A stretch of DNA of 64,000 nt from Isoetes taiwanensis (taxonomy: Eukaryota; Streptophyta; Lycopodiopsida; Isoetales; Isoetaceae), in NCBI GenBank assembly GCA_021234155.1, contig JAJEKV010000048.1, positions 2,075,873-2,139,872 on the forward strand, read 5' to 3'. The translations under genes were made by a program, and so were the position numbers. Positions 10,253 through 22,800 of the stretch are shown here, one piece after another. Under the pieces are notes generated by a model. That model was not told the origin of the DNA. It worked only from the letters and a program-made list of their open reading frames with translations, and made no database searches. How positions within the stretch are numbered: the first letter of the stretch is position 1; each line of letters starts with the position of its first letter.

Positions 10253-12401
10253 TCATTGCCATAGGTGTAGAGCATCTTCATTTTAGATGGTCATGATGCA
10301 AGCTAAGGACCACATGGATGCATCAATTATAGTAATCTTTTTTAAGATAACTCCAAGATCCGAATTTAGAGTACAATGGATACGAGTGAGATCTCGAATA
10401 ACATTGTTGAGACGAAATGGGAAATCAAGAAATAAACAAGTGCATGCCTAGGTTTATTTAAGCTGAATTCCCTAGGTGAGATGTCTTGTTAGAAGCTTAT
10501 GTATTGTAATTCACGCTACAATGTATATACAACATATAAACAAAAGTTGACTGGCGTTGAATTTATGTAGTTTTGAATATATTTAAGGAGGGTGAAAACC
10601 ATTCCAAATGAAATGTACCAAAGAGACTTTATTTAGAAGTTCTTTTATTGGACCTCTGCTTTGGGCAAGGCTTCATGCTTATGTCCCACTAAGAAAGCTA
10701 AGGGAAATGGTGCACTTGGTTTAGGTGAACCTGCTAGATAATATGCATTATTATAAAATCATCCTTCACTTCAAGATAATAGAACATGATATGATCAAGT
10801 AAAACTAAAATCCAAAGTTCAATTATGCTTCATGTGTATCCTGGTGCTTGGCCGCTCTTGCGGCAGCAAGCCTTGCATCTGTGCGTGGCTTGGTTGGTGT
10901 GGCTGATTTGGAAGCGGCGGCGGTTGTGGATCTTAAAGGGGATTCAGCAGCATGCAGCCTCTCTGATTCCTCGACTCAGGTACAAGCTATTTCAAAGCTT
11001 TCTGGAGTTACCGGGATTAGTAGAGCGGAAGTTTGCCATTTGGCGGGACTTCTTGGGTGTTATAGATGGTGATGGTCGGTTTGTACAGCAGTAGAGTTGC
11101 AGTTTTTCTGTGAGTTTATTGTGGAGTGTCGAGGTATCGCTGTCTCTTTGGGGCAGTTCTCCTTCCTCCGCACTTGCTTTGTAACATTACCATTCTTTTA
11201 ATATATTGATGACATAGTTCTTAAAAAAAAAAAAAAAAAAAATTAAGATTCACTTCATTCTAGTGTTGGCATAATAGTATTGATATTCTAAACTAGACAC
11301 ACAAAATTGATACAGAAAAGCATTGTCATTTGGCAAGAAATGCTTAAAAAAGGGAGGGTAGCTAGTATTGAGAATCTCATAAGTAATTTGTATCTCCCAA
11401 ACAACTCGATATAAGATAATAATAAAATTGCAAGCTTAACTTTGGAGCTTAATGAGTAAAGTAAGATTGGAGAATGTGAAGAAAATTTTCCACTCGAAAT
11501 GTCCTTTGCCAAATTAAGAAACAAAATTCTCTTACTTGTTTCAGGAAAAGCTTCCAAAATAATGATCCGAAAGTGAGAAACTTGTCTTGGGTATAGGTTA
11601 ACAAAATATATCTCTGCCATAATGTTTTAGAGTATCTATAAGGAACATGCAAATGAAGCTTTAAACTAATCAATTTTAAATATCCCCAATGAAAATACCT
11701 TCCTTGCTAGAGGTACGTATAGCTAAATTTGAATTAACGGGGTGACTCTAGGCAACATCACTGGCAAAATGTTGTGAATGATATACGAAGAGGAATTTTG
11801 AGGCAATCTTGTTGCATCTTGGACCAGTTAAAATGTTTTCCATTCTAGGACCTTAATACTAAAACCTTTGAGCTTTGATTGTTCAGAAACTTGACTCCTA
11901 GACGTTGCATAGAGTAGAGTACATATAGTTAGAATTGATGATAATGAGTAGAATAATTCAGGGCAATAAGACGGTCGATGATGACCTCTTAAGTTGAGAA
12001 ACCTAGACACGTGAGAGTTAACATTGTAGATTATTGCTAAATATGGTGAATATGATTTCATCTTCTTGATTGCAGCCAGTTTAGAATAAATAAAAAAGGC
12101 ATGCCAATACTATAGCTCTTGGAAGAAGTACTGCATTAGCATGCATCCCAATTATTGGAGTTGCATTATGATGCTGGAAATTATTGAATAATTTCGCAAA
12201 AATAATCACATTGTGAAGTGAATTTTTTTTTTTATAAAGGCTCATGCTATGGTCTTCAGTATTTTGCTGGATCAACACCTCCATTTGTGGGCCTGAAATA
12301 TAAAGGAGAAGTCAATTACAATCGATCATCCAAAATTAGCAAAGATAGATATTTCTAGTCTTAAAGACACCTTGGAGGCATCATAGATACCCTATTGTCT
12401 C
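10253..12401. repeat. 2.15-kb direct tandem duplication, unit 2
   Basis: Second copy of the unit at 8103-10252, in the same orientation with no spacer. It ends at ...CCCTATTGTCT, where unique sequence starts. It carries an extra 12 bp (GAGATGTCTTGT) near 10477 and a more changed stretch at about 12110-12300. High identity over more than 2 kb implies a recent local duplication, or a collapsed or duplicated assembly path. Confidence 0.9.
10825..11242 (+). mobile_element. 5'-truncated LINE-like 3' end with poly(A) tail (unit 2)
   Basis: Duplicate of the element at 8663-9075 carried in unit 2. The frame 10825-11094 differs by a three-base change (TTCAGG to TTAAAG in the nucleotide sequence), and the A run is longer (about 20 nt, 11223-11242). 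The poly(A) length difference is typical of replication slippage after duplication, not of a separate insertion, because the flanks are also duplicated. Confidence 0.5.
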
Positions 12402-15400
12402 CAGTTAAGATTGCGATCATGATTATACACAGTGGAAGGCCACGGGTAAAGAGTTTACAACCTATAATAATGTAAATGAAAATATCAGCATAGTCCTATA
12501 TTACAATGTCAAAACTCAACTGATCCCCAATAGAAGAAGATCATACCAGTTCATATGCACACTCATCATGATGTTTGTATCTCCATTTCCTTACTTCAAA
12601 ATGTGCAAATCTGGTCCAGATTCAAAGAGTGGTTCTGTGGATTCTAAAATAATATATGTAGCAAAGATGAGCTTTGATGCTTATCAACTAGAGCAGCATT
12701 GAATAGTTGATGACCATGTCTGTACAAATGTTGGCTCAGTGCCACAAATATAGCAAAGGAAAAGTATGGATTGCTTGTTTGTATGTACTAATAACACCAT
12801 GCCTGACTGATGATTAAATCATTATATGCTAGAACTCCCTCAACAGTTTCAAACGTGGATGCACATGCTCATTGACATTCAACAAGTTCATCTATCAGAA
12901 TGAGAATGGGTCCCAATCTATGCGAAAACAACCAAAAACATAAGAAGCTTCAACTTGAAACAAATATGTAGATAAGGAATATGACCTTGCACAAGGTGAG
13001 AGATATAGCGCGAGATTTACTTGATGCGGTCTTATAAATTTTGCCATACTGCAATGCACAACTTTAGAAGTGAATCATAAAGATGTCCTCTCTAGCAATG
13101 AACAAGTATAAAGCTACTATGAACATTATACCACAGCATTTAGTATCATGCGCTATAGTCACTTTCATACAATCCACATGCAAATTATGAAACATGGATA
13201 CCAGCTGGGTTTTCTACATTCATTTGTTTTCAATATTATCTGCAGTGTGATTTAAAAGTTAGAAGGTTCTGAATGATGCTATACAAGTAGAATAGAAGAA
13301 TGAATTTCAAGTTTTGTGCTTGTTCCTTGATTCTTAATCCTGCGATGCAAAAGAAAGGCATCACCAATGCATTGTGCATCTAGTTATTGAGCAATCATAG
13401 GATGATTATTGTGTTGAATTGTGTCAATAAGCATGGGTTCTTATGATCATTTCTTTACACAAACCACCTGATAATGCTTACCCCAATAATCTTTTCTTTA
13501 GGTTGTAGTAGAAGTCATTTCATCTGTTGCTTGGATCTTCACAACCCTCTCGTAAGTTCGGACCTACAAGAGTCAACCTTTTAAAGAACCATCGAAAGAA
13601 CTGCATCTTGCATTAAATCTAGCAGTAACATCATTGTCTGGGCATAGCCCAGAGCCATTCTATCCCTTTGCTATGCACTAGGAGCAATATATCTACCAAT
13701 AGATTCATGATAAACCCCTTAGATAGACCAAGCCATCATAAAAGGATTGATAGTTTTCCAACTAAAGACATAAATAAACACAATGACAATCAGACATATA
13801 GCAACCATTATAATAGATGTGCTTTTAAAACAATGTGCACCCAGACATTTCTGATCAATCCTTTCTTCAAAATAGCCATCTAGTCACAGAGCAAACATGC
13901 AAAACTCTAAAAGAGATAACGTTGAGGAGAATTAATGGAAGGTATAAAAAAACTTTTATGCTTGATACCTTGTATGTCCTTCACAAAGTCAGAGGAAAGA
14001 TCTCATTTGCTTCAGAACATGTGTTATAGAGAAAAGATGAATTTTATAGCTCTATGGAACCTTTCTTCCAATGCCGTTATCTTGCCAGAATACATCTGTG
14101 ATTGGACACGCAACCTTGCAAAGACAAATAATGACATTTGGTAAAAAGTCAGCACTAATTCTCTGCCTCGTCATACTCATTATCCATTAAAAACGAAATT
14201 TCTAACAGAAAACAATTATAACAATCCCACCAAAAGTAGGAATTATAACTTTTTAAATAAAGAGTTTTAAAGGAAAACATATACATTTCTGCTGCTGTAT
14301 AACGGTAATTTTGCAAGTCTCATTTCTCAGTTTGTTAGCCACAATATATAGAAAGGTGCATGCATGAATTAAGTTTTTAGTTTAGCATTTAATTTACTTT
14401 TCAACAATTGTGAAATCAATTTCAACTAGGTTTCATAATCCTTGATGGCAAATCGCCATTACTATGTTTGAGTCGGTGCATTATTGCACTTGATTTGAAT
14501 ATTTTCCAAGAGCCATATGAATAGAGATTCGAAAAATAAATTTGTGAACAATGCCGCACGACCTAGAAAGCATGCTAGATTAAAGAATGGTAGAAGGACA
14601 AGGGAACTAAGTGGGATGCTTGTTGTAGATGGAAAGGACATAGATAAGTTGTATTCTATGAAGAATGTGCCAAAACTAGAAGGCTTACTTGTAAGTGGTT
14701 TGTGATAGGCCTTGGAAGTCCAGATGGCATGCAACACTGCCTGGACACTATCCCGTGGCATTTGCTATTGTCTGTAAGAAGCATAATTGTAGTGTGTAGG
14801 AGCCTTGAAAGCATGCATGCTTCAAATCTATGACATCCTATTCTTGCAGACATGAGACATTAGATTAGGTAAGTGGAAGATGGAGAAGCATTAGAGCCTG
14901 AATGACTAATTATGGCCCATCATTATAGCTCATTTTTATTGCTTTTAACTTGTATTACGTCCAAATGTCTCCAGTATGCGAGTTATCCAATTTGACAATT
15001 ATTAAAACATGCCCAATTGCATGCATCACAAACAACAGTAACTAAAATTGCCATTGGACTTAACTTACGATGACTGAATGGAATTCATTAATAGATTAAG
15101 GACTAAATGACCTAAATAACAAGCCTGAATCTCTTCTACCAAGTTAGCCAATTTTAGCTAGCAACAGTCTTGACATGCAGATACTAGTAACAATTTGTAT
15201 TAAACTCTGTTATAGAACAAAGATCTAACTATAATGCCAATATGTATATGTCTTTCTTCGTAACAAACAATAGTTTCTTAAATAAGGAGCATGAATTTAT
15301 TTACTTCTCTCACTAAACTCCTCGGTTTCATTACTCCAATTGTTCCTATTCCTTAACCTTGAATATAAGCTCACAGAGCTGCGGCTGCATATGTCCCCTC

Positions 15401-15540
15401 ATTAAAAAACGGGTGTAGTTTTCAAGTGGGCCCAGCTTTCTCTTTCTATTGCAATAAGTATTAGATCGTAGGGCTGCTAGAGACAAGCAACCTATATAAG
15501 AGATTGGATTCCACCACAGAGTAAAGTACATAATGGAGGC
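12402..15540. other. Intergenic, no feature recognised
   Basis: AT-rich sequence with only short open frames on both strands. I see no splice-consistent coding blocks, no RNA gene signature, no terminal repeats and no strong tandem repeat. Confidence 0.6.
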
Positions 15541-17420
15541 CGATTCTTCGGCTCGGTTTGCCTAGTTGCTTCTCCATCTAGCTTGCAATCTTCCTTGTTT
15601 GATCCCCTCGAGCGACGTTGTTGCTTCTATAGTGCTATACTGTCTTCTTGTCCTGCGGTACCTTTCAGTGGTACTTGACCGCACTCAACAATTTTGAACT
15701 TCATGTTGCCTCTATGGATGCCGCGGAAGTAGTCGATTGCTAGCACTTCTCCAGCTTTTGGTTTCTGGTCGTTTATCCCTCTCCTTGGTGAATAAAACAT
15801 CATGGCTCTCCTTCCTGATGGCCATTATGTCGGGATGATGGATCCTTATGTTGGCGTAGCTTGACCCTTGAGTTGAAAAAGTTTCTGCCCTAAATCTACT
15901 TTTGTTCTTAAATAGCCTGGCTATTGTCTTGACTCTCTTTTTGCTGAAGGTGGTTCGATTGCTATCCTTGTTATTAAGGTGTCGAATGCTTCTATCTTGC
16001 GCGTTGAGGTCCTACATGTTGGAGATACAATTGGCCTCTTCTCTTCTAAGTACTGGTAGGAATACCTGACGAAGCCATCACCTAGTTGTTGAATGAGTGA
16101 TGTAGTCAGCCAGTCTTTGGATGCATTCGAAGCTCTGAGATGGCAATCAACAGGTAAATAGTGTAATTTCTTCGCAAATTAAATTTTTGAGCGTGACTCC
16201 TGTTGCTTGGACTTTGTTTAGTTGCGAGATGCTTCCCCGTGCTTAGAAATGTGGTCGTCCCCATTGCATCTATCACAGCTCTTTTTGGTCGTCTTTGAGT
16301 GATCTGTACCTGCTAACTGGATCATCTCCTCCATCCTTTGGGTCCGTCCACTTGAGTCTCGCACTACCCAGTTGAAGTAGTAATGTCGTCCTTCGTTTGG
16401 TTTCCCAGGTGTTTCTGGACCTGGAACTCTTGTCCTCCTTGATCTTGCCCTGATACTGATATAGGCCTTCAAGTCAGAGATATGCCTCCTCTGATATGTG
16501 TCTCCTATCCATCATAATCTCCTGTTTTCAAACCGATGAAGTCATAAAAGTCTTCCTACTTGTGCAAGGGAGCTGGAAGCTTGTCCTGGTCAGTCTTGGG
16601 TGCTTTGTAGTTGTCTAGCTTATTTTCTATGCGCTGTTGTATCATTATGATTCTCCTCGCGACGGAAGATTATGCTTTCGCATAGGTCGTGATGTTAATA
16701 CATGCTTCCCCGCGTTGCATTCTTCCTTTTGAAACTCGTGTGCGTCAAGTCGGTGAAGGGGTCCAGATCCTCGTTCTGATGTGGGCTTGTGGATGTGGTA
16801 GCCAGGAGCTTGATAGTCCAGAAGATTCTTGATGCCATTGATTACCCCGTATTCTTCCATTCGATGAAGATTGATGATAGGCCGGTGGTGACCTGCACTA
16901 CTCGTTTTGTTGGTAGAGGTATTTGCCGTTGTGCTTCCCTCTCTCAGGTCTGCCTTTCCAGTCTCCTCTCTTTGTTTGTCAGTACGTCACTGGGGTCTTC
17001 AATGTCTTCAAGAAGTTGTGCCTCTTTCTCTTTTGTGGGTCTGGCCTCGTACTCAGAAAGCAAATGCTCATATATTCTAGAGTTTAAGGGCTCATGTCAA
17101 TGGCTGGTTGAAAGGGTCACCTACAACATTCTGGGCTCTCTAAGCAAGGGATATGGCTCGAGCAGTGTTAGTAGAGACATATCTATAGCCTTCAAGTCTA
17201 TGGACATTAGGACATATGGTCTGGCATGAATTGAGCTTTGTTTTACCAAGCCTTCGTGATGTTTGGGACATACTCTAAGATCCCAGCAAAGGTTGGTTTT
17301 GGGAGATCCAATACATGGAGTGACTTGAGGAGCTCTAGACTCTAGCTCCTTTCTAGATATCCTCGCAATATGGAGTGTCAATGTGGCAGCTAAGTCAAAC
17401 TGTATTGACATGACAACAAA
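15540..17420 (-). mobile_element. Decayed coding sequence with zinc-knuckle-like motif, unassigned
   Basis: GC content rises and several minus-strand frames look protein-like but are broken by stops and frameshifts (for example 17411-17121, 16860-16645, 16472-16218, and 15850-15660). The frame 16472-16218 contains CDRCNGDDHISKH, close to the CX2CX4HX4C zinc knuckle of Gag and LINE ORF1 proteins, with the last cysteine missing. Further downstream on the same strand are peptides such as HHPDIMAIRKESHDVLF. A retroelement remnant is the simplest reading, but I do not recognise the family. Confidence 0.3.
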
Positions 17421-17737
17421 TTAGGTAAGGTTTACGCCTTTGGCATGAGCAGAGTTGGCGTACCAATACTTGAGCTTGGGTTGCTATGCTGAGGTCCTAA
17501 TGAAGTATGCTTTATAAACAAACTCTAGTTTTGAAACTTTTAGGGTTTGAGTAATTTGGGTCATTTCGAGGTGAACTATAGATTTCTAGCCTAATTTGAG
17601 GTCATAAATGAGTTCTAGACTACCTAATGGTCCTATTGCAATAAATTTTAGGTGATTGGGGGTGGGGGAGAAGGTGGAGGAGGAGATGGCAGTGGTGGTG
17701 ATGGTGGAGGCGAGAAGGTGCATGTGGGGGGTGGTGG

Positions 17738-18040
17738 CTATGGAGGAGGTGGGGATGGAGGTGGAGGAGACTGGGTTTTGGGGAGGGTTGGAGGTGGCGG
17801 TGGGGATGGAGGTGGAGGTGAAGGGGGCGGAGGAGGCCGTGGAGGCCGTGGTGATGGAGGTGGAGGCGGACAAAACTTGTAATGCAAAAATTTGTTGCAA
17901 AGGATCGGGAGAGTTGCCTGTGAAGGATGAATGAGGAACACAATAACAATAACAATAACAATAACAATAACAATAACAATAACAATAACAATTGAGCTTC
18001 GTAAAATGGGAGAGTCTTGGTTTTGAAGAAAAAAGGACAA
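17738..18040 (-). CDS. Extensin-like proline-rich protein with microsatellite-encoded hydrophobic leader (copy 1)
   Basis: The 100-residue minus-strand frame has a short N-terminus, about nine Ile-Val pairs, then FLIHPSQA, LPILCNKFLHYKFC and a run of Ser/Pro-rich PPPPSP repeats. The segment after the leader matches the protein at 40096 (FLICPSWA, HPILCNRNLHYKFC), so this is the same family. Such proteins are secreted hydroxyproline-rich cell-wall components. The usual signal-peptide core has been replaced by an AACAAT hexamer repeat. The frame stops at 17738, while other frames continue proline- or histidine-rich to about 17620, suggesting frameshift decay or a shortened allele. Expression status is unknown. 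Confidence 0.5.
   Translation of the reverse strand: MSFFLQNQDSPILRSSIVIVIVIVIVIVIVIVIVFLIHPSQATLPILCNKFLHYKFCPPPPPSPRPPRPPPPPSPPPPSPPPPPTLPKTQSPPPPSPPPP
17938..17992. repeat. (AACAAT)n hexanucleotide microsatellite
   Basis: About nine tandem copies of AACAAT on the plus strand (ATTGTT on the coding minus strand). It lies inside the leader of the proline-rich frame above, reading Ile-Val in that frame and Leu-Leu or Cys-Tyr in the other two. Confidence 0.95.
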
Positions 18041-18381
18041 GGAATGGGAGAGTGTTGGTTTTGATTTTGAGCCTCAAATATATGTTCCTTTATGTAGAAT
18101 CTAACTGTAGAGACATGGTCGAGAAACTCATTCAAGAGTTTACTATTTAGACTCAAATGAATAATGCATGTGTAGACATCCTTTCAATAGTTATAACATA
18201 ATAATATCAATATATATGTATGTATTATTGTTAACCCCATCAGAACTAACAATAAAAAGCCCAGGAATGTGCTACTGATCACATTCTGGAAAGCACGAAA
18301 ATACTAACATATATAAAGTCCAAGATTGTTTCTTATGTTGCTACTCACGTTCTGGAGTAAACAACAAGAAACATCTAATAT

Positions 18382-19113
18382 TTAGCTAGAGACATTGGCC
18401 ACAATTAGCCTGTAATTGTGCGACAACAGCTTGCACAGTTGCATCCGGATCATTTTTGCAATTGCATGTTGCTCCAAAATTTGGATTTTTGGAATTGCTT
18501 TGTCCACAACAATTAGTTTTAAATGGAACACACGATGAACTAAGAGCAGTGGCATCTGCAACACATGCTGGGTTGGAGGATGGAGGTGTAGGGGTGGAGG
18601 TGAAGGGGTGGAGGAGATGGGGTGATGGAGAGGAAGGGGTGGGGGAGAGGGTGGAGGTGGAGGTGGAGGAGGAGGAGAGGGTGGTGGGGGGATGGAGGAG
18701 GTGGAGGAGATGGTGGCGGGAGGTGAAGGAGGCGGGGGAGGAGAAGGCGGAGGAGATGGAGGTGGTGGTGATGGTGGAGATGGAGATGGAGGTGGTGGTG
18801 GAGAGGGTGGGGCGGAGACCCGAGGTGGTGGGGTGGAGATGGTGGTGGAGGTGAAGGGGTGGGGACGGGGTGGAGGAGGAGATGGCGTGGTGGGGATGGC
18901 GGGCAGTGATGGTGGAGGCGGAGAAGGTATGTGGTGACATGGTGGAGGAGGTGGGGATGGAGGTGGTGGCATGAAGTGAGCAGGAGGAGGTATGGAGGAG
19001 ACGTGGAGGTGGATGTGGATGGAGGTGGAAGGAGGAGGAAGGATGGAGGCGGACAAATGGAAGGACAGTGAGTTCAAGGAAGGATGAATGAGGAATGGAG
19101 CCAAGGTGGCCAA
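18382..19113 (-). pseudogene. Proline-rich protein gene with eight-cysteine-like tail, frame-broken (copy 2)
   Basis: The minus-strand frame 19113-18382 is a long Ser-Pro-rich extensin-like region rich in PPPPSPPPP blocks. A second frame, ending at 18386, carries a cysteine-rich tail after about 18565. Its cysteines follow the order C-C-CC-CxC-C-C, with spacing 10, 6, 13, 1, 18 and 2 (ACVADATALSSSC, NCCGQ, TCNCK, NCGQCL). That is the topology of the eight-cysteine motif of hybrid proline-rich and lipid-transfer-like proteins, but with short gaps. The proline repeats and tail are in different frames, so a frameshift in the repeat region separates them. The start is uncertain: MATLAPFLIHPS resembles the FLIHPS leader of copy 1. 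A spliced or corrected gene is possible. Confidence 0.45.
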
Positions 19114-20455
19114 GACAGAATCAGGAACCTACCAACCCCATAACTTCCACGGACCTGGCTGCCATGGTGTGAATTACTGAGTGGAATACACCTGGAATCC
19201 CAAGGAGCCCTTGGACGAGAAGAATGAGACAGACCAGAACGATAACTTGAATCCCAGAATGGACCGACCAACACAGACGAACACACATGCATGAGAACAC
19301 AGACCACAGAGGAGCCAATGAGGACAGCAGAGTCCCATGAGACATCCAGAATGACAGACAATAGAAATAGATATAGGACCCAACTTGAGTGGATGCACCA
19401 CAGGCATGGACAGACAAAACACAGTGGCCAGGAACTGAAAAGGAAGGAACCACAGACAGGAGGCCGAGAATCCATAGACATGAAGGAACCACATGGACAC
19501 ACACTGGGACGAGATCACACACATAGGAAATGACCACACGAGAATCAAGAAGAGCCCCCACACATGGCCAAACGCAGCCAAAATATGGATCAACATGTGA
19601 CCACACAGGATAACTATAGAGACAGAGACAACATGGACAGAGGAAAAGACACCGAACGGACACAGAAGGACAAGGCCGGGAATGGACGTGAGGAATCACA
19701 GCCAACCACACACATGGACAGGACACACACAGGCACCATGGAACACACCAAATGAGCCACACACACCATTGACCAGACACCACAGACAGTGGAGAATGGG
19801 ACAGAATCTTGAAAGACTTTATAGTAAATAAATAATAATATGGAAGGAAAAGGCAGCCCCAAAATAAGTGGCACAATATAGTAGAGTAATGGAGGAAGAA
19901 CAAAATAATCAATGGAGGGAGCGAATAAGAAAGAGAGAAGCAGCATGATACTGGAAATGAGATGGACACCAGAGTAAAACTGCTTGGAAATGGAGATAAT
20001 GGATGGAAAATGGTTAATGGACATGGAGATGGTGGAATAATGAAGAAGAAGGATGGAATAAAATAATTAATGGAATGGATTAATAGTGGAGGAAGGAATG
20101 GATGGAAGAATAAAGAAATGGCAGGAAGAAAATAATAAATGGAGTATAAGAAGGAAAGGAAAAAGAAATGCATGGATAAATGGACAAGGTAGGTGGAAGG
20201 AGGAAGGAAATGGAAGGTAGAGATGAAGGAAATAAATAATATAGTGGAATTACAGGAAGCAAACACAAATGGGTGAAGGGTGCACAGGAAGGGAATGGAC
20301 AAGGAAGGAAGACATCTAAATAACATAATGGTAATAGTTCTCCACTGACGAAAAGCAAATGCAGTAACTGCAAGGCAAGTGCAGCTAACATTCACCCATA
20401 AACTACAAAAGGAGAAAAAGTAAACGATTAGTGTGAGAAGAAATGCCAACCACAA
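19114..20455. other. Low-complexity, T-poor strand-asymmetric tract
   Basis: The plus strand is strikingly poor in T (one T in 19621-19680) and made of short purine and ACA/GGA words. From about 19800 to 20300 it becomes mainly purine (GGA, GAA, ATGGA). Lack of T removes minus-strand stop codons and produces a 444-residue minus-strand frame that looks like nothing known and is judged a composition artefact. It directly abuts the proline-rich genes, whose coding strands share the same skew. Confidence 0.6.
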
Positions 20456-20839
20456 ATCTCAAGTACATCGCAAAAGGGCTTGGAAAGGTGGGAAAGTAGA
20501 AAGGCAAAATACAAAAAGAAAGAACGCTAGGAAGGCCGATGACAAAAACCTAGAACTGACAAAATATATAAGTTGTAAAAAGGTCTCATGGAAAAAATAG
20601 AGGTTCCAAAAAAGGTCTGTCTTCTCCAAGAATGATAGTTCTATGTTGCCATAGAACCATTGCATTCTTCGGAAGACTCTTATAGAAAGAATGATTTTTA
20701 TCATCCACTGAGACCAATCGGCCTATGGGACCCAAAAGGTTACTATCCCAGTTAAAACCCTATTCAAGGTTTTCGGAAAAACCATGGCAAGCATTAAGAA
20801 ATGGCGTCAAACTATACAAGCATACATCATTATGATGAA

Positions 20840-22800
20840 ATAAATGTATATATACATGTCAAGTGTGCCCGGTGACATAGCTGATCTCGCATGTCCATAA
20901 TCTCCGTAAAGTATGATCCCAAAGACCAGACGTGAATCGCTCACGCCCATGCACCTGATGGTCGCCTCGATAACTCAGCGATAGCGCCGCCCGGATTTTG
21001 ATCATATGTCGTATGAGCTCAATTTCAATCCATCCGCTTCATCTCTTTAATTTGAAGATGGTGTACCCTCGGGTATTAATGGAGGCAATGAGTCTTTTCA
21101 TGGGCAAATGGGTACACAGTAGCATTGTGGGCCCTCGCTCTAATGTGGATTTATGTGGCTACCGTGAGTGTGCTATCTCGACTGCCTGCTGCTAATCGCA
21201 TCCCAAAACTTGCCGAGGAAACAAGCCAAGATATTGCCTCAAGCTATGGCGACCGCTTCCGCTTTGTACATGTATACCGTTCTCCACATTCCATCTAGCC
21301 AACCATTGTTTCTTTTTTCCTCCGAAGAGTTCCTTTGAGGGCGTCAGCGTCCCCATCAAGCCATGATATAAGCTAGGTTAGGGAGACGAGCATCGCCCAT
21401 ATTAATCCATCTTCTCGGATTAGATACCGTGCTAATAAGGACTCCTCCTCAAGAGGTGCTATAATCCCTCGCCTCATGCGAGTTTCGATATGGAACGGAC
21501 TTCACCCCTAGTGCTCGACAAGAAGGCTTCGCACTCGCCCAAGTCATTCCAAGTAGCGAGGTATACCATCGGGCCCCATACTTCAACCCCCACATAAAAG
21601 AACAAGCTCCATCAGCACCTTGAACAGTGTGGACTGGATGGGCCTAATCATAAGCTCCACTCCATGACTATCGGTTTTGCATTGTACAGTACCTTCCAAA
21701 ATTACGGGCCATTCGTACCGTGATGGATGTCCCAATGCATAGTAGAAGGAAAACTCCACTCCTGTAATATTTGCCACTTCCACATTCTCGCCGGATAACC
21801 GGTTATTCCGATGCTCGACCGACGCGAGGATGATATGCGCGTGAGAACTAATTTAGTCTTACGTTGACGCCAAGCATATCACGCTTTCGCAAAATGTGTC
21901 CGTGGCATCAAGATGTCGCGTATTGCCCGCTGCGTGGAGGCCCACATCATCGCCGGTGATATTAACCGCTCGATGATTCGGTGGAGAAGGTGAGTCTGGC
22001 CGCCTTCCATTATCGCCATAGCTTCCAATTGATCAATGTAAAGCCCAAACAATGTTGGGGAGAGAGGGCATCCTTTTGGAGAACCTCGGACACTACTATC
22101 AAATGGTTGGTTTGTTCGCCGCAACCGACCGGTTGATCTTTCATATAAATTTTATAACGTGATTCTCCGCAATCTTGCCCATAGTTTTTCCCTCGGTGCG
22201 CACGTTGTCAAACACCTTCGCGAAAATCCACGTAAGCAACAATACAAACCATAACGGCGTTTCCATCGGCTCTTCAACCACTACAACATGAAAAATGTGG
22301 TCAATGGTTGAGGTCGGGATCAATCCCCGCTCGGGTGAGGGCCCGCGACTACCGCTTCGTACCTCAATCACGCCGCAGAATCCCAGCCAGTAGTTTGTGA
22401 ATATCAAACCGCACTATGATTGTTCTAAGAATTGGCCGAAAAGGCGGCCTGAACAACTTCCCCGCTATTGGTCCACCGTAGTTGAAGCCTTCCTCAGATC
22501 GCTTGTTGAACAAGGTCACGCTGAATGGTGGTATTATGTATCTTCACTTAAAGCAATTCTCGCCAAGATACCATCCGTGTCCGATGCCTTCCCATTGGCA
22601 AGATGCGCTATAAGCCTTGTTCCAGTCAACTGCGGATTTTAAAGACTGGCATTCAGGTAATGTCACTGCGGCACCGAGGGTCATATAGCCGTTGTAAGTA
22701 TTGCCTCCATCGCCGGGGAGTGATGTTTTCCGGGTCAGACCGGGCTTAAGAACCCTTTGCCAGAAGGTTCTGGGGTGACGTTCAATAAACAACATCATCT
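20840..22800 (-). mobile_element. Decayed LINE (non-LTR) reverse transcriptase
   Basis: Reading the minus strand from 22800 down, RT landmarks appear in the right order but in shifting frames. They are a TSTIDHIF segment with a VDF-type motif (22407-22141), the highly diagnostic GCPLSPTLFGLYID (22124-21879), an RKTKL segment, and a VEVWG-like segment near 21580. Stops and frameshifts are frequent, so the element is dead. No poly(A) tail or target-site duplication was identified, and both ends are approximate. Confidence 0.8.

Noticed and set aside
17652-18940. Plus-strand glycine-rich frames (GGGG and GEGG repeats)
   Set aside because: They are the antisense of the proline-rich coding repeats. 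The minus strand has the conserved leader and mature start, so it is the coding strand.
19121-20455. 444-residue minus-strand open frame with many hydrophobic residues
   Set aside because: The plus strand is T-poor, which removes minus-strand stop codons. All overlapping frames on that strand are long, sequence is low-complexity, and no domain or splice context is visible.
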